A DNA stretch of 64,000 bases from Chryseobacterium sp. MEBOG06 (GCF_021869765.1 NZ_CP084580.1:3720001-3784000), one strand, 5' to 3'. Counted from the stretch's first letter, positions 41,972 to 51,176 are shown. The notes: generated by a model not told the origin, from the sequence alone. Made by a program: numbers and translations.

Positions 41972-43587
41972 TTATTTTTTGATCAGTTTTGCATTGGCTG
42001 TTTTATTCATATCGGTTTTGATAGTTACCAGATAGGCTCCCTGAACCAGTGCCTGGGTATTAATCTTGGTGACTTTGTTCTTCGTTTTCAGGCTTTGGAG
42101 CTGTCTTCCGCTCATGTCATACAGCATAATATCAGCCTCTTTGAAATCGAAACCAATTTCTATATAGGCGTAATCTGATACCGGATTCGGATAGATCTTG
42201 ATGTCAAATTTCTCCATTAACTGATCAACCTGCTTATCTCCCAGTTTTACAATTTTCCAGTTTTCTTTGCCCAGTTCCTCAGCACTGGTTCCGGCTAAAA
42301 CAATAGAACCATCCCTGTCTATTGCCACGGCTGCCAGCCGTTCTTCTTTTTGTCTGGATTCTCCGGTTACATACTTTCGCCACTGCTCATTCCCTTGCTG
42401 ATCAATATAGAGCAGGAAAAAAGTTTCTTCGTCCTTCTCTATCCTTCCGTCAGAATGAGTATATCCCCCCAGAAGCACTCCTTTAGTTAGATCCTGGTTA
42501 CCGGCTCTTGAATCCTGACCCTGAATGACACTCATTCCCATCAGAAGATCACGGTTCCCGAAATTGTAAGATTTCTGCCACTTTTCTTCTCCCCTCTCGT
42601 TTAAAAAAAGTACCCACAGGTCCGTTCCCTGCTCAATTCCTACCGTTTTATTGCCGGAGAGTTCCGACCTTGATTCTCCTCCGATGACATAACCATTTGA
42701 GGTGAGCGCAAGAGCTCTTAAATGATCATCCCCTTTGCCACCGAAGTTTTTTTCCCATTCAATTTTTCCGTTCCTGTCGATTTTAAGAACCGTATAATCT
42801 CCTTCACCGAAATTGTCGCTTTGTTTTTGTACAATACTCAGGTGTCGGGTGTATTTTGGGCATCTTTTATGGGAGATGTCTTACCTTGTACCGCTGAACT
42901 TCTGGAATAAATTCCGAGTAAAGCTCCGCCGTCTTTCGTTGGGATCATTTTTTCAACTTCATCAAGTCCTTTTCCGCCCCAGATTAACTGGGACAGTTCT
43001 TTTCCGTCTTTGTCCAGCCTGATGATCAGTACATCTTTAGAACCGTAACCTTTTGAAGAGTTTTGGACATTTCCGGCCACAAAAAATCCTAAGTCCGTGG
43101 TTTGAATAACCGCTCTGGCTTCTTCGTCAGCGGCAGTACCTAATGTTTTCTGCCAGATCTCGTCTCCAAATTCATTGATTCTGATTAACCAAATGTCTGA
43201 ATTTCCTTTAGAATCTTCTTTTTTGTCCAGACCTTTTCCTGAATGCGAAGTCCCTGTGACAACGAATCCTCCTTCCTGCGTAGCAACTGTTGCAGACAGA
43301 TAATCATGATTGTTTCCTGAAAAATATTTTTCAAAAACCTGTTCTCCCTGCTGGTTCAATTTTACCAAATGAAAATCGTAACCCTTATTTTGTTTGCCGC
43401 CTGAAGCCTCAAGCTTATCTGCTTGAATGGAGCTTCCGGAAATAAGATACTGCCCGTCAATAGTTGTTGTGACCTGGCTTAAAAAAGCCTGTGAGGGAAA
43501 CTTGATGTCTTTCTGCCAGAGAACTTCCTGAGCAGAAATACTAAAAATTGTGCATAAGGTAAGTGCACCGAGATAGATTTTTTTCAT
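41972..43587 (-). pseudogene. T9SS type A beta-propeller-like protein upstream of the Rhs pair, frameshifted
   Basis: The first frame (43587 to 42838) has a signal peptide (MKKIYLGALTLCTIFSISAQ) and repeated DxDG/GG strands of a propeller type (TTIDGQYLISGSS, ATQEGGFVVTGTS, IQTTDLGFFVAGN). It stops after QNTPDT. The same protein continues in another frame from about 42830 (SDNFGEGDYTVLKI, WVLFLNERGEEKWQK) to 41972, where a T9SS type A domain ends it (IYPNPVSDYAYIEIG ... AKLIKK). One indel near 42830-42845 explains both halves. The stop is 6 bases from the next ATG, so it heads the Rhs operon. Confidence 0.8.
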
Positions 43588-43631
43588 TCACGTGTTATTT
43601 TTTGAGTTAGTAATTAGTTAGTAAGATTTTG

Positions 43632-43639
43632 CAAATTTA
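43632..43639 (-). promoter_or_regulatory. -7 element (TAAATTTG) of the T9SS/SpvB-like/Rhs operon
   Basis: Read on the minus strand, TAAATTTG matches TAnnTTTG and lies 45 bases upstream of the ATG at 43587. No clear TTG at -33. This would be the only promoter of this type serving the toxin gene. Confidence 0.5.
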
Positions 43640-44027
43640 CTGCGGTAAAATGACAGGTAATGTCGTTTTATAATTGAATGTACAGTATCAATTTGTTAAT
43701 TCTTAAAGACAAAAATAGATATCTAACTACTTAATGTAGAATTATATTGCATTAATTTTATTTAAATGCCCTTTTCGTAAGATTGGAGTGAAATTGGTTG
43801 ATAAAATAAACCGAAAGAAGAAAATTATAATAATAAAATAATATTTCAATTCTTGTTAACCGTTTGGTAATTAACTAAATGAGATGTTTTAGCGATATGG
43901 TTGTTGATTTTTGTGAGGTCAGTGGCAAAAGTTATAGAAGTATGATATCTGGCTAGGATTTTATAGCTGAAGTACTGTTACAATACATAATACGATCCCT
44001 GAAAATATTCTGGAGAATTTAATTTAA

Positions 44028-44117
44028 AACCAGGAACAGCTCGCGAAACAGCAGGAACAAATAACACAACTTATGAAAACACAAAATAAGTTGATTGAAA
44101 ATTTATTTAAGAATTAA
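44028..44117 (+). pseudogene. C-terminal coiled-coil relic
   Basis: Encodes NQEQLAKQQEQITQLMKTQN, then KLIENLFKN and a stop, the heptad-rich tail common at the end of tail-fibre-like or S74-type proteins of flavobacteria. A stop lies directly before it and no upstream domain remains. Confidence 0.5.
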
Positions 44118-44358
44118 TTTGGTTTAATGTGAATTCCGATAAAATACAGCTAAATAATGATGTGCCTTGTAGTGGTTATAGAAAAATAGTTTTCCCGTAA
44201 TCATTTTAAGATGCTTTTATCACTTATATTAACCAGCAGAGAGCTTTGCTGGTTTCGTATTTCAATTATAAGACAGCTCTTATCATGAAATTCAATCAGA
44301 ACAATAACAAGGGAAAATAATTCTCCAACTAAAATCATTGGATCTTTAATACTAAAAA

Positions 44359-44376
44359 AGTGGGCTAAAGCCCACT
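44359..44376 (-). terminator. Terminator of the mvaD transcript
   Basis: AGTGGGCT (44359-44366) and AGCCCACT (44369-44376) form a perfect stem with a two-base gap and T6 on the minus strand, about 100 bases after the mvaD stop. Confidence 0.85.
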
Positions 44377-44472
44377 CCTATTGATTTTATTTTTTATCAG
44401 AATCCAAAGTTCCAACCCCAATTAATCGTTCTGTTCATTCCCATGTTCCCAGTTCTACTCCTTTTTCATATT

Positions 44473-45531
44473 CTAGAATCTCATTACATCTTTCACTACT
44501 CCATTTTTCTGGGTATGCTGTAACAATTCGGCTTCAATGAATGCCTTTATCTTATCTTCAGAATCATCACTTGGGAATAAAAGATGAACGTTAGCACCAG
44601 CATCCAGTGTAAAGAACAGAGATAGCCCAGTTTCTCTTCTGAAATCCCATACCTTATTGATCACCTCCAAAGTTCCGTTTTTCATAAGAATAAAAGCAGG
44701 ATCACTCATCATCATCATCGCGTGAAGAGTAAGCGCTTCATGTTCCACCAATTTGATAAAACGTTCCATATCTCCGTTTTTCAGGATCTCTTTCATTGGA
44801 ACAAAATTTTCTCTGGCTTCCTGAAATCTTCTTTCTGCATAAGGGTTTGTGTTCATCAAGCCATGTCCAACAGTTGAAGAAACACTTTTCTGACCTTCAT
44901 GAATCAATAAAACCCAATCATTGAAATTCTTGAAAGTCTCATGAATTTCAGTATTTGCATACTGAACGGCAAACAGATCAGAACTTCCTTCCACTTCATC
45001 TGTTGTCCCCCATACAACAAGCCCGTTGTATAAGCTTCTACAGGCACTTCCACTTCCTAATCTTGCCAGGAATGAAGCTTTTTTCAGAGATTCTTCTTCG
45101 GAAACCTGACCTGTAAATGTTTCATCTAGTTTCATCAGGCATTTTGCAATCGCTCCAAATCCTGAAGCAGAACTTGCAATTCCTGAACTGTGTGGAAACG
45201 TATTTTCTGTTCTTATAATGTATTTCCCTTTTAAAATCCAGGGAAGATACTGTTCTATATTTTTGAAATATTTCTCGATTTTTTCTGCAAATTTAACCTC
45301 TTCATTTCCTGCTAAAAAAGTCTGTACAGAAAAAGATTCATCTGCTACAAATTCCATTGAAGTATTGGTTTTACAATGGTTTAAAGTATAGCTTATACTT
45401 GGGTTGGCCGGAATCTGGTCTTTATATTTCCCCCAATATTTAATCAGGGCAATATTAGATGGACAGCTTTCTGAAACCGTTTGTGTATGAGTATTGAAAT
45501 TTTCTTTTCCTATAAATTCTTGTGTTGTCAT
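44473..45531 (-). CDS. mvaD: Diphosphomevalonate decarboxylase
   Basis: 352 residues of the GHMP kinase superfamily. It converts mevalonate diphosphate with ATP to isopentenyl diphosphate, the last step of the mevalonate route to isoprenoids. Family signatures: CPSNIALIKYWGKY (23-36), NPSISYTLN (43-51), the ATP-binding PHSSGIASSASGFGAIAKCL near 112, and RLGSGSACRSLYNGLVVWG with the catalytic SGSACRS loop. Length is normal for the bacterial enzyme. It stands alone with its own terminator; the other mevalonate genes are not in the window. Confidence 0.95.
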   Translation of the reverse strand: MTTQEFIGKENFNTHTQTVSESCPSNIALIKYWGKYKDQIPANPSISYTLNHCKTNTSMEFVADESFSVQTFLAGNEEVKFAEKIEKYFKNIEQYLPWILKGKYIIRTENTFPHSSGIASSASGFGAIAKCLMKLDETFTGQVSEEESLKKASFLARLGSGSACRSLYNGLVVWGTTDEVEGSSDLFAVQYANTEIHETFKNFNDWVLLIHEGQKSVSSTVGHGLMNTNPYAERRFQEARENFVPMKEILKNGDMERFIKLVEHEALTLHAMMMMSDPAFILMKNGTLEVINKVWDFRRETGLSLFFTLDAGANVHLLFPSDDSEDKIKAFIEAELLQHTQKNGVVKDVMRF

Positions 45532-45706
45532 AATTTAATTTAAGTGACAAAACCTGTTTTTTCAATACACAGGTTTAATTTTAAATAGTATTGTATGGAA
45601 TCAGCCGCTCAAATCTTACAAACTACCATCCTCAGGAGGAAAGTAATTTTCCAAAAAACTTAAATATATGGCCTTTTCGTCCTATGCGGTTTTCAAAATT
45701 TTACAA

Positions 45707-47476
45707 TTAATACATCTTTTCGATGATATCTGCATATTTTTTAATAACCACATTTCTTTTGACTTTCAATGTTGGCGTAATTTCTCCGGTATTGATGTCA
45801 AATTCTGCAGGCATTAAAGTAAATTTCTTCACTTTCTCATAATCAGCAAGATGGCTTTGTAATTCTTTAAGTTTTTCTTTATAAAGATTGATGATTTTAT
45901 CATTTTTCACAGCATCTTCCCAGTTGGTAAAAGGAATGTTATTCTTTTTGATATAGTCATGCAGAAACTCAAAGTTTGGAACAATCAAAGCTGAGACAAA
46001 CTGTCTTCCTTCTGCAACCAGCATAATCTGCTGAATAAAATTATTATTCGTCAGAAGGTTTTCTATTTGCTGCGGGGCAATATATTTCCCATTGGAAGTC
46101 TTCATGAGATCTTTGATACGGTCTGTAATAATAAGGTTTCCTTTATCATCAAATTTTCCGGCATCCCCGGTTTTGAACCAGCCATCTTCTGTAAAGACCT
46201 TCTGTGTTTCTTCGGGTTTATTATAATAGCCTTTCATAATCCCGTTTCCTTTTGCCTGGATCTCATCGTTTTCTCCGATGCGAAGTTCTACCCCCGGCAA
46301 CGGTTTTCCACTGGTAGCATGCTCAAAGTGTGTCAATGGGAAAAGAGTCAGTGTTGCTGTGGTTTCCGTTAATCCATAACCTACGGTTACATGAATCCCC
46401 ACAGATTCAAAAAACCGGGTGACTTCGGGTGATAAAGAAGCTCCTCCACAAGGTAAAAACCAAAGTCTTCCGCCCATTTTATCTTTGATCTTGCTAAAGA
46501 CAAGCATCTCTGCCACAGATTCTTTTAATTTCAATACAAAAGGAACTGGTCTTTCATTTCTCCTCAATTCGGCAGTTTCCCAGCCTGTTTTCAAAGCCCA
46601 GTCAAAGATCTTTTTCTTTAGAGAAGAGCCCTCTTCAGCTTTTTCCAATACTCCGGCGTATACTTTTTGGAAAAATCTCGGAACAGCACACATTGTAGTT
46701 GGCTTTACTTCTTCTAAAGCCTTTGCAATATTTTTTGGATCTTCAAGGAAATAAACTCTTGCTCCTCCATATAAACAAAGTAAGCTCCAGCTTCTTTCAA
46801 AAACGTGGCTTAAAGGTAAAAACGCCAGTGACAGTTCTTCTTCAAAGTTTTTAAATTTAAAAAATTCAAAGTGAGAGTCGAATGCTTTAATGAAATTTCC
46901 ATGAGTAAGCATTACTCCTTTGGGTATTCCCGTGGTTCCGGAAGTATAGATCAGCGTTGCTGTATCGTCATATTCTCTTTTACAGATCTCCAGTTTCGGG
47001 GAAGTTTTTGAAATAAAATCTTCCAGATAAAAGCTGTTGAACTCTTTCTTGATCCACACGGATTTCTTAGAAACAATAATAGTTTCAAGGTTGTTTTCTT
47101 CTTTATGTAAAAACTCCAGACAAGCATCATACTGCATCTGATTTCCTACTAAAACTACTTTAGCACCGGAATCATTAATGATATGTTCTGCCTGTTCAGC
47201 ATTATTAGTTGAGTAAATAGGAACTGTAACAGCACCAATTGACATGGAAGCCAGATCTATGATCATCCATTCTGAAGAGTTGTCTGAATAAATAGCGACC
47301 CTGTCGTTCTCCTGAACACCTGCTTCTTTCAGTGCATTGGCTGTTTTAAAAACAATTTCACTGAATTTTTTCCAGCTCAGCTCTTTCCAGCCTGCTTCTT
47401 TCTTTTTAAAACCAATTGCAGCTTTTAAAGGATGTTTTTCTACATTTTTAAGGATAATTGCCTCTGCAAGATTCAT
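45707..47476 (-). CDS. Long-chain acyl-CoA synthetase (AMP-forming)
   Basis: 589 residues of the adenylate-forming superfamily. Motifs: P-loop LIYTSGTTGIPKG (175-187), LAFLPLSHVFERSW, the adenine-binding VGYGLTETTATLTLF, DGWFKTGDAGKFDD and the C-terminal LMKTSNGKYIAPQQIEN with hinge and catalytic Lys region. It activates fatty acids to acyl-CoA at the membrane, for beta-oxidation or lipid synthesis. Overlaps the epimerase gene by four bases (ATGA), so the two are translated from one message. Confidence 0.93.
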   Translation of the reverse strand: MNLAEAIILKNVEKHPLKAAIGFKKKEAGWKELSWKKFSEIVFKTANALKEAGVQENDRVAIYSDNSSEWMIIDLASMSIGAVTVPIYSTNNAEQAEHIINDSGAKVVLVGNQMQYDACLEFLHKEENNLETIIVSKKSVWIKKEFNSFYLEDFISKTSPKLEICKREYDDTATLIYTSGTTGIPKGVMLTHGNFIKAFDSHFEFFKFKNFEEELSLAFLPLSHVFERSWSLLCLYGGARVYFLEDPKNIAKALEEVKPTTMCAVPRFFQKVYAGVLEKAEEGSSLKKKIFDWALKTGWETAELRRNERPVPFVLKLKESVAEMLVFSKIKDKMGGRLWFLPCGGASLSPEVTRFFESVGIHVTVGYGLTETTATLTLFPLTHFEHATSGKPLPGVELRIGENDEIQAKGNGIMKGYYNKPEETQKVFTEDGWFKTGDAGKFDDKGNLIITDRIKDLMKTSNGKYIAPQQIENLLTNNNFIQQIMLVAEGRQFVSALIVPNFEFLHDYIKKNNIPFTNWEDAVKNDKIINLYKEKLKELQSHLADYEKVKKFTLMPAEFDINTGEITPTLKVKRNVVIKKYADIIEKMY

Positions 47477-48486
47477 TTCTTCAACTTTTTGTCGTTAATA
47501 TAATTGTTCAGATGAAAGTCGATGCTTTCTTTTACAGGAATAAACTGATAGTTCAGTTTTTCTTTGACTTTGTGATTTGAAATGGTATTGAATGAAGATA
47601 TGGCCTCAATATTTGATTTTGTGACCATTTTCAGCTTTGGAATCAGCCATCCGAAAAGGATATTGGCTACTCTTCCTATATTTAACAGAGATTGTGAAAG
47701 AATTTTGGCATCTTTAAGCCCCAGGCGGGTTCTGACCTGTTTTGCAAGGTCTGCATATCTGTTATTTTCGGAAACAATGATGAATCGTTCTCCAAAAATA
47801 TTGTTTTCCATAAGTTCTATACCTGTTTTTGCAACGTCTCTCACATCTACGTAAGCAGATCCTCCGGCGAAAGTAAAGCTGTTGTCTTCGAAGGTTGCAA
47901 ACAGCTCACCGCTGCTCTGGGTCCAGTTTCCGCTTCCAACGATCATTCCCGGATTGATAATTACTACATTCAGTCCTTCTGCAGAAGCTCTCCATACTTC
48001 CATTTCAGATAAATGTTTGGAAATAGCATAGGCAGAGTGTTCCAATTTCGGATTAAATTCTGACTCTTCATCCAATTCTCCTTTTTCATTAAAGTTATCC
48101 AAAACTGCAACAGAGCTAACGTGCAGAAATTTTTTAACATCCGATCCTTCACAGGCAAATAACAGGTTTTCCGTACCTTTAATATTGGTGAGGTACATTT
48201 CTTTCTCATCTTTGGGATGAAAGCTTACCTTCGCAGCACAATGGTATACCTCATCTACCCCTTTCAAGGCGTCGTTTAAAGAATTGAGATCAGTGAAATC
48301 AACATTCACCCATTCGATCTTATTGAAAAGATCTTCAGGATTCTCTGTATAAAAGCCGTATGAATGCTTTACTTCGTTTAAATTACTACCCGGTCTTTTG
48401 GAAGCACGCACGCTTTTACCTCTTTTAAGAAGTTCCAAAACGATTATTCTTCCCAGAATTCCGGTGGCACCCGTTACAAAAACCAT
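47473..48486 (-). CDS. NAD(P)-dependent epimerase/dehydratase-family reductase (extended SDR)
   Basis: 337 residues. The Rossmann motif TGATGILG (5-12), the HCAAKV segment near 82 and the active site SAYAISK (151-157, Tyr153/Lys157) with an upstream HVSSVAVL are intact. Extended SDRs of this type act on 3-hydroxysteroids, dihydroflavonols or lipid-linked substrates; linkage to an acyl-CoA synthetase hints at a lipid or acyl substrate. A TTG and TAACTTTTG separated by 22 bases lie about 75 bases upstream on the minus strand and may be the promoter of this two-gene operon. Confidence 0.88.
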   Translation of the reverse strand: MVFVTGATGILGRIIVLELLKRGKSVRASKRPGSNLNEVKHSYGFYTENPEDLFNKIEWVNVDFTDLNSLNDALKGVDEVYHCAAKVSFHPKDEKEMYLTNIKGTENLLFACEGSDVKKFLHVSSVAVLDNFNEKGELDEESEFNPKLEHSAYAISKHLSEMEVWRASAEGLNVVIINPGMIVGSGNWTQSSGELFATFEDNSFTFAGGSAYVDVRDVAKTGIELMENNIFGERFIIVSENNRYADLAKQVRTRLGLKDAKILSQSLLNIGRVANILFGWLIPKLKMVTKSNIEAISSFNTISNHKVKEKLNYQFIPVKESIDFHLNNYINDKKLKK

Positions 48487-48813
48487 TAATTATTTTACTT
48501 GATTGCTGACTAAAATATAACAATATTTTCTATCCGGCAATTCTTCAGGTTCCTGCAAAAGTTACGTTGAAAAACTGCTTTTGCAAATTTGCGATTTTTA
48601 AAGCATAATTCAACTTAATTTAACCAATATTATCATCCTGAAAACGATAAAACTTAAAATTTTCAACCGTAAAAGTCTCAAATTTTTGTTTTCTCTTAAG
48701 TGATTTTTTAAGTTGCAGACTTTGTGTATAAAAAGTAAGTTTAAGCTTACCAAAAAAATCCGGTTTTGTAGAAAAATATAGATTTCAAAGAATAGTTTAC
48801 CTATTATTATATT
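48487..48813. other. Gap between the SDR operon and the graspetide operon
   Basis: No gene seen. It holds the upstream region of the SDR operon (promoter-like elements at about 48556-48590) and an AT-rich stretch with a small palindrome, GTAAGTTTAAGCTTAC, near 48735. Confidence 0.5.
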
Positions 48814-48857
48814 AAAAGTCCTGAAAGGATTTAAGGCTAAACACTTTCAGGACTTTT
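48814..48857 (-). terminator. Terminator of the graspetide operon
   Basis: AAAAGTCCTGAAAG (48814-48827) pairs perfectly with CTTTCAGGACTTTT (48844-48857), a 14-bp stem 20 bases after the last ATP-grasp stop. Confidence 0.85.
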
Positions 48858-48877
48858 ACAGGATAAGGAGAGGCCTC

Positions 48878-49882
48878 TTAAGCCATTACCATATTATTTC
48901 TTCTTGGAGCTTTATCACAAAGTAAATCAGCAATACTTTTCGAAATAAGATTTCCTTCCGTCAGGTTATCCAGCCAAAAGAATTCTCCGGCAGCATTTAT
49001 TTCTATAAAGTAATATTCATCTTCTGGAGAAACGATCATATCTATAGCTCCGTAATCGACATTATAAACATCCAGAAGTTCAAGTAATTTCTCTTCCACA
49101 TCTCCTGGAAGTTCTGTTCTGTTCCATTTATCCAGAAGATTAATCCCATCTTTTCTCCAATCTATTTTTGCATCTTCGGATTGCTGGGAATCTATTTCGA
49201 AAGCGTATACATCTCTTCCTACAATGGTAATACGAAGTTCTTTTTTCTTTTGAATCATCTTCTGAAACTGCATTGGGCAATATAGAAGAGAATCCAGCTC
49301 CTCCAGTTTATCCTCACTTACTACATTGGTGAACACTACATTTTCCACTCCGTCTTCATAGATAGCAAAACCTGTCTGCATTTTGGCTACTACGTTCTGA
49401 TGTTTAAGAATAAATTTTCTGGCTTCATCAGGGTTATTGGTAAGGCATGTATCAGGGATGGTAAGTCCGATTTTATCAGCAATTTTCAATTGTTCTTCCT
49501 TACTGTCTATTCTTCTGTAAATACTTGGTTTTCCCAGAGAGTAAGTATTCACGGATTCGAAGAAACCGAAAAGTGTATTGCGGATTTCTCCCATAGCTGC
49601 TCCGTAAAATTTGGTATCGATCTCTTCTTTAAGACCTTTTCCAATATTATAAGCACGTCTGTACCAGATTGCTGAAATATCGTCCAAACGGTGTTTTGCT
49701 TCAGGAGTTTCAAGAATACTAACCCATTCTCCATCCTGGAAAACAGTTGAAAGTTTGTTTTGTAAAGGATATAGATCGACATCAAACCGGATAACTTCAC
49801 AGTTATTCTGCCCGATGTATTCTGTTACTTTTTCGATTGAAAAATTATCTGCGGTATGCGTTATAATTAAAATTTTATTCAT
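48878..49882 (-). CDS. Graspetide ATP-grasp ligase 2 (MvdC/MvdD family)
   Basis: 334 residues from ATG 49882 (MNKILIITHTADNFSIEKVT), which overlaps the upstream ligase stop by 8 bases; an ATG at 49915 would overlap more. N-terminal pre-ATP-grasp domain with SAIWYRRAYNIGK, then an ATP-grasp fold with VAKMQTGFA, the CPMQFQKMIQKKKELRITIV segment, and a metal/ATP end VDYGAIDMIVSPEDEYYFIE plus INAAGEFFWLD. Enzymes of this family install side-chain ester or amide rings in graspetide cores, binding the PFFATFLE leader. The INAAGEFFW end, against NPQGEWGM in its neighbour, shows the two are specialised. Confidence 0.88.
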   Translation of the reverse strand: MNKILIITHTADNFSIEKVTEYIGQNNCEVIRFDVDLYPLQNKLSTVFQDGEWVSILETPEAKHRLDDISAIWYRRAYNIGKGLKEEIDTKFYGAAMGEIRNTLFGFFESVNTYSLGKPSIYRRIDSKEEQLKIADKIGLTIPDTCLTNNPDEARKFILKHQNVVAKMQTGFAIYEDGVENVVFTNVVSEDKLEELDSLLYCPMQFQKMIQKKKELRITIVGRDVYAFEIDSQQSEDAKIDWRKDGINLLDKWNRTELPGDVEEKLLELLDVYNVDYGAIDMIVSPEDEYYFIEINAAGEFFWLDNLTEGNLISKSIADLLCDKAPRRNNMVMA

Positions 49883-50831
49883 GGAAATTAATTCTTTTGA
49901 TAAGGTTGTCGGCAATTTTTTCTGCGATGGGAAATCCCAGCTCTTTCTGTAGCATTCCCCATTCTCCCTGCGGATTCACTTCAAGGAAATGATATTCTCC
50001 ATCTCTTCCTTTGATCATGTCTATTGCTCCTATATAAAGGCCCATCTCATTCATCATGGAGGTAAGATTTTCTTTAATAGTATCAGGAAGTTCATAAGCG
50101 GACCAGAAATGATCTGCATGAGCTACTCTCCAATCCGGATTTTCACTGTTATTGATTTTTCCAGTAAAAAAGTCACCGTCTACATACACAATTCTCAGTT
50201 CGTATTCCTTGTCAATATAAGGCTGAAAAATCATTGGGCAATAGGCAATATCTGAAAGATGCTCCAGAGAATCTTCTTCAATGACTGTAGTAGAAATCAT
50301 GTTTTCACCTGTCATTGTTTTTGCAGTTACTCCGTGAAGCTTGGCAATAGCTTTTCCCTGGCAGTATTCATAAAAAAAGGAGGTTATTTTTTCTTCGTCA
50401 TTAGAAAAAATAGTTTTGGGAACGGTTAGATTATTTCTTTGAGCTACTTTCAGCTGATACATCTTATTTCCATCTACCTTTTTTTCATTTTCATAAGGAT
50501 TGATCCATGGAACGTCCTCCAAAACAGTCATCAGATTGTATCGCAGACTACCATATTCACCCAGAAAAATCTTTTCATAATGCTGGTCCAGCTCTTCCGG
50601 ACTGCTGATTTTCCAGGCTTTCCTGTGCCAGACCGCTTTAACAGCTCCTGAATGAATGGTATTACCCAATTCATCAGTTAATTCAAATGAATTTTCATTC
50701 ACACTTATTTTCTGAAGATGGTTCAGGCGGTCAGAATTTAATCTGAAATAGGGAATATTGCGGGAGGCAAGGTATTCGAAAAAAATATCGATATTATAAA
50801 AATCTCGTGAATGGGTGATGCAGAGAATCAT
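49875..50831 (-). CDS. Graspetide ATP-grasp ligase 1 (MvdC/MvdD family)
   Basis: 318 residues, same architecture as its neighbour: MILCITHSRDFYNIDIFFEY opening, VKAVWHRKAWKIS, AIAKLHGVTAKTMTG, YCPMIFQPYIDKEYELRIVY, and the ATP-grasp end YIGAIDMIKGRDGEYHFLEV with NPQGEWGML. It lies first after the precursors, behind a strong hairpin. In known microviridin and chryseoviridin pathways one ligase closes omega-ester rings (Thr/Ser to Asp/Glu) and the second may add another ring type; which one does what cannot be told from sequence alone. Confidence 0.88.
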   Translation of the reverse strand: MILCITHSRDFYNIDIFFEYLASRNIPYFRLNSDRLNHLQKISVNENSFELTDELGNTIHSGAVKAVWHRKAWKISSPEELDQHYEKIFLGEYGSLRYNLMTVLEDVPWINPYENEKKVDGNKMYQLKVAQRNNLTVPKTIFSNDEEKITSFFYEYCQGKAIAKLHGVTAKTMTGENMISTTVIEEDSLEHLSDIAYCPMIFQPYIDKEYELRIVYVDGDFFTGKINNSENPDWRVAHADHFWSAYELPDTIKENLTSMMNEMGLYIGAIDMIKGRDGEYHFLEVNPQGEWGMLQKELGFPIAEKIADNLIKRINFHE

Positions 50832-50851
50832 TAGCCGTTTTTTATTAAAAA

Positions 50852-50876
50852 GGGAAACTTAATGTTTAAGTTTCCC
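50852..50876 (-). terminator. Intra-operon hairpin between graspetide precursors and ligases
   Basis: GGGAAACTTAA (50852-50862) pairs perfectly with TTAAGTTTCCC (50866-50876), and CCCTTTTTAAT follows on the minus strand, 21 bases before the ligase ATG. A partial terminator here would give many precursor transcripts per enzyme transcript. Confidence 0.7.
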
Positions 50877-50908
50877 CTATTATAATTGTATTATTATTCT
50901 ACTCTATC

Positions 50909-51142
50909 TTATAATGGCATAGTCATAGAATCGTCATCGCCGTCTGAAGGATACTTCATCGTATGCATCAAATCCAGCTGAGGAGATGTTACATCATCCG
51001 CTAGCGGCTTTGTAACGAAATCTCTTTCTGGAATAGTAATCATATCTGATCCAGCACCTCCTTTTACCGTTTCCGGATCTTTAATTTGTTTTTCCAAGAA
51101 TGTTGCAAAAAACGGCTTTTTCTTTGAGTCTTTGTTTTTCAT
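50909..51142 (-). CDS. Graspetide precursor 3 (multicore)
   Basis: 77 residues from ATG 51142 (MKNKDSKKKPFFATFLEKQI). Leader residues 9-29 (KPFFATFLEKQIKDPETVKG) are almost identical in all three precursors and match the microviridin leader helix PFFArFLE. A GG follows at 28-29, a likely cleavage point. The core region has repeating minicores of Thr/Ser followed by Asp at about eight-residue spacing: MITIPERD, VTKPLADD, VTSPQLDL, and a final TMKYPSDGDDD that resembles the microviridin core TxKYPSD. Confidence 0.87.
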   Translation of the reverse strand: MKNKDSKKKPFFATFLEKQIKDPETVKGGAGSDMITIPERDFVTKPLADDVTSPQLDLMHTMKYPSDGDDDSMTMPL

Positions 51143-51176
51143 ACTATTATTTTTTAATTTGATAAAATGATCTGGT

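Larger units (their letters stand above)
43588..44472. other. 885-base gap upstream of the Rhs operon
   Basis: Apart from the -7 element (43632-43639), a short coding relic (44028-44117) and the mvaD terminator (44359-44376), nothing recognisable. AT-rich, stops in all frames. Confidence 0.6.

Noticed and set aside
44228..44340. Possible small gene in the gap before mvaD
   Set aside because: Stops in all frames and no start with a plausible leader.
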